Below, piece by piece: positions 4,900 through 5,586 of a stretch of DNA of 5,586 nt. Positions within the stretch are counted from its first letter, which is position 1. Every line of letters starts with the position of its first letter. The stretch comes from Flavobacteriaceae bacterium (GTDB lineage: Bacteria; Bacteroidota; Bacteroidia; Flavobacteriales; Flavobacteriaceae), in NCBI GenBank assembly GCA_030618945.1, contig JAUXCI010000175.1, positions 1 through 5,586 of the forward strand, in the 5' to 3' direction. The notes under the pieces were generated by a model. The model saw only the letters and a program-made list of their open reading frames with translations, made no database searches and was not told the DNA's origin. A program made the translations under genes and the position numbers.

Positions 4900-5250
4900 T
4901 TATATTCTTCTTTCTTTGATTTGTGCTTTTTTACCAGTAAGGCCTCTAAAGTAGAAAATTCGAGCTCTTCTAACTTTCCCTTTTTTGTTAAGTTCTATTT
5001 TTTGAATAGCAGGTAGGTTAACAGGGAAGATTCTTTCTACTCCGATAGTTCCTGACATTTTTCTAATAGTAAAGGTCTCAGAACTCCCACTACCTCTTCT
5101 TTGAATTACTACACCTCTAAAAAACTGGGTTCTTCTTTTTTCACCTTCTCTAATTTCATAGTAAACAGTGATGGTGTCTCCTGCAGTAAATACAGGTACA
5201 TCTTTTTTTGTTACAAATTCTTTTTGAACAAAATCTACTAAATTTTCCAT
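4900..5250 (-). CDS. rplS: 50S ribosomal protein L19
   Basis: A 116-residue basic protein, the usual length for bacterial L19 (about 115 in E. coli). It sits at the interface of the large and small ribosomal subunits. The diagnostic core is continuous: FRGVVIQRRGSGSSETFTIR (44-63), followed by K-x-S-x-x-x-G-V-E-R-I-F-P-V-N-x-P and the C-terminal KVRRARIFYFRGLTGKKAQI stretch. In many bacteria rplS follows trmD; here no trmD lies upstream. Instead it has its own -7 box, a short structured leader and its own terminator, so it appears to be a single-gene transcript. The ATG at 5248-5250 matches the family N-terminus (an M-x-x-L-V-x-x-V/F-like start), preceded by an A/T-rich leader without a strong Shine-Dalgarno. 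Identification is secure. Confidence 0.98.
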   Translation of the reverse strand: MENLVDFVQKEFVTKKDVPVFTAGDTITVYYEIREGEKRRTQFFRGVVIQRRGSGSSETFTIRKMSGTIGVERIFPVNLPAIQKIELNKKGKVRRARIFYFRGLTGKKAQIKERRI

Positions 5251-5276
5251 TATGATATTTTAAATGCTTTACAAAT

Positions 5277-5308
5277 ACCAACATTCACGATTTTCGTCAG
5301 AGGTTGAT
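5277..5308 (-). promoter_or_regulatory. Structured 5' leader of rplS, candidate autoregulatory element
   Basis: In the minus-strand RNA, AUCAAC (5308-5303) pairs with GUUGGU (5282-5277). An asymmetric internal loop follows (CUCUG opposite GAAU), then ACGA (5297-5294) paired with UCGU (5290-5287) around an AAA loop. The element begins a few nucleotides after the predicted start site and ends 26 nt before the ATG. A stem-loop with an internal loop at this place is typical of ribosomal-protein leaders bound by their own product. I recall that L19 leader candidates have been proposed in Flavobacteria but could not verify a match. Stems are short, so confidence is moderate. Confidence 0.45.
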
Positions 5309-5318
5309 TTTGAGTCTG

Positions 5319-5326
5319 CAAATTTA
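5319..5326 (-). promoter_or_regulatory. rplS promoter, -7 box
   Basis: The minus strand reads TAAATTTG, a perfect TAnnTTTG. The predicted start is about 5312-5314, giving a 5' leader of roughly 62-64 nt that begins just before the hairpin described above. No clear TTG lies 19-21 nt upstream (the sequence there is TTTC), so the -33 element is weak. Confidence 0.5.
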
Positions 5327-5377
5327 TAAAAAACTTTTTAATAAGAAAGAGCGTATTTAAAATAATTTTAATAGGGC

Positions 5378-5405
5378 AGTTTTAAGCTAAATGTCTTCAA
5401 AACTG
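5378..5405 (-). terminator. Weak hairpin at the 3' end of the PAP2-type gene
   Basis: CAGTTTTAAG (5378-5387) pairs with CTT-C-AAAACTG (5395-5405) with one bulged base and a short loop, and overlaps the stop codon of the PAP2-type gene. Downstream on the minus strand comes CCCTATTAAAATTATTTT, which lacks a clean T-tract. It may slow or end transcription, but it is a poor match to a standard terminator. Confidence 0.25.
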
Positions 5406-5586
5406 AATGTTAGCGTAAAGGCCAAGAGTATTCTCTTTATAGGACGGACTTATAATGCTGCTGATCTTTCTGTTTTTAAAAGGATTCCAGTTTTTAAAGG
5501 GCTCAAATCTGTAAACCAGATCAGTAATGATGATTCCGATTCCGGCACCAACAAGTATGTCTGAAGTCCAATGTTCATTGTTTAAG
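5397..5586 (-). CDS. PAP2-type phosphatase, C-terminal fragment (cut by window end)
   Basis: Reading the minus strand from the window edge (second base onward) gives 62 residues ending in TGA at 5397-5399. The visible part begins L-N-N-E-H-W-T-S-D-I-L-V-G-A-G. This matches the last catalytic motif of the PAP2 superfamily (SRxxxxxHxxxD), with His at fragment residue 5 and Asp at residue 9, followed by a glycine-rich membrane helix (about residues 10-25). Members are membrane phosphatases acting on phosphatidic acid, undecaprenyl diphosphate or related lipids. The tail after the helix (about 35 residues) ends in LGLYANIQF, an amphipathic strand with a terminal Phe, a style often seen in Bacteroidota PAP2 proteins and reminiscent of outer-membrane proteins. 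The earlier motifs lie outside the window, so completeness and exact substrate are unknown. The stop lies 70 nt before the rplS -7 box. Confidence 0.8.
   Translation of the reverse strand, partial: LNNEHWTSDILVGAGIGIIITDLVYRFEPFKNWNPFKNRKISSIISPSYKENTLGLYANIQF

Noticed and set aside
4801..5016. 71-codon plus-strand open frame overlapping the rplS terminator and gene
   Set aside because: It is antisense to the unmistakable rplS coding sequence and its terminator, with no family resemblance.
1..5586. CRISPR array, tRNA or rRNA genes, phage or defence genes
   Set aside because: No regularly spaced repeats, no T-loop or rRNA-like conserved stretches, and no proteins of those kinds were seen on either strand.

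Overview
The window looks like a chromosomal segment from a member of the Bacteroidota, most likely Flavobacteriia. Four things point there: low G+C; promoter-like TAnnTTTG (-7) boxes, two of them with a TTG or TTTG (-33) element exactly 20 nt upstream; A-rich leaders in place of strong Shine-Dalgarno sites; and protein types familiar from that phylum. The assignment is inferred from the sequence and was not checked against any database.

Layout. Positions 1-1154 (+) carry a LysE-type six-helix membrane transporter and a DinB-fold protein with a likely metal-binding His set, 38 nt apart. They converge, with only 6 nt between stop codons, on a leftward two-gene operon at 1161-2509. That operon encodes a small two-helix membrane protein followed, through an ATGA stop/start overlap, by an ATP-grasp ligase. 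Its promoter (2519-2550) has a perfect GGTCAA/TTGACC inverted repeat lying across the -33/-7 spacer, which is a plausible operator. Next come a strong terminator and icd (2622-3848, -), an NADP-dependent isocitrate dehydrogenase of the eukaryote-like dimeric type with its active-site residues intact.

Positions 3849-4899 form a gap of about 1.05 kb with no convincing protein gene, which is long for such a compact neighbourhood. It is not featureless. It holds the icd promoter, a terminator-type hairpin (3970-4006), an AT-rich inverted repeat (4020-4045), nested TTGTTRAC repeats (4322-4354), a 16-bp perfect hairpin (4376-4413), a G+C-richer block of about 110 nt with an imperfect 11-bp stem (4641-4672), repeated ATGCTAA motifs, and a good leftward promoter (4757-4787). 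The promoter and the 16-bp hairpin together outline a possible non-coding RNA of about 375 nt on the minus strand. This is the most interesting unexplained part of the window.

Positions 4846-5326 (-) contain rplS (ribosomal protein L19) with a strong terminator and a short structured 5' leader, a candidate autoregulatory element. The window ends inside a PAP2-type phosphatase gene on the minus strand (5397-5586), of which only the C-terminal 62 residues are visible.

Functionally this is a housekeeping neighbourhood (TCA cycle, ribosome, membrane lipid or undecaprenyl phosphate chemistry, transport). I see no transposase, integrase, phage gene, CRISPR array or recognisable defence system.
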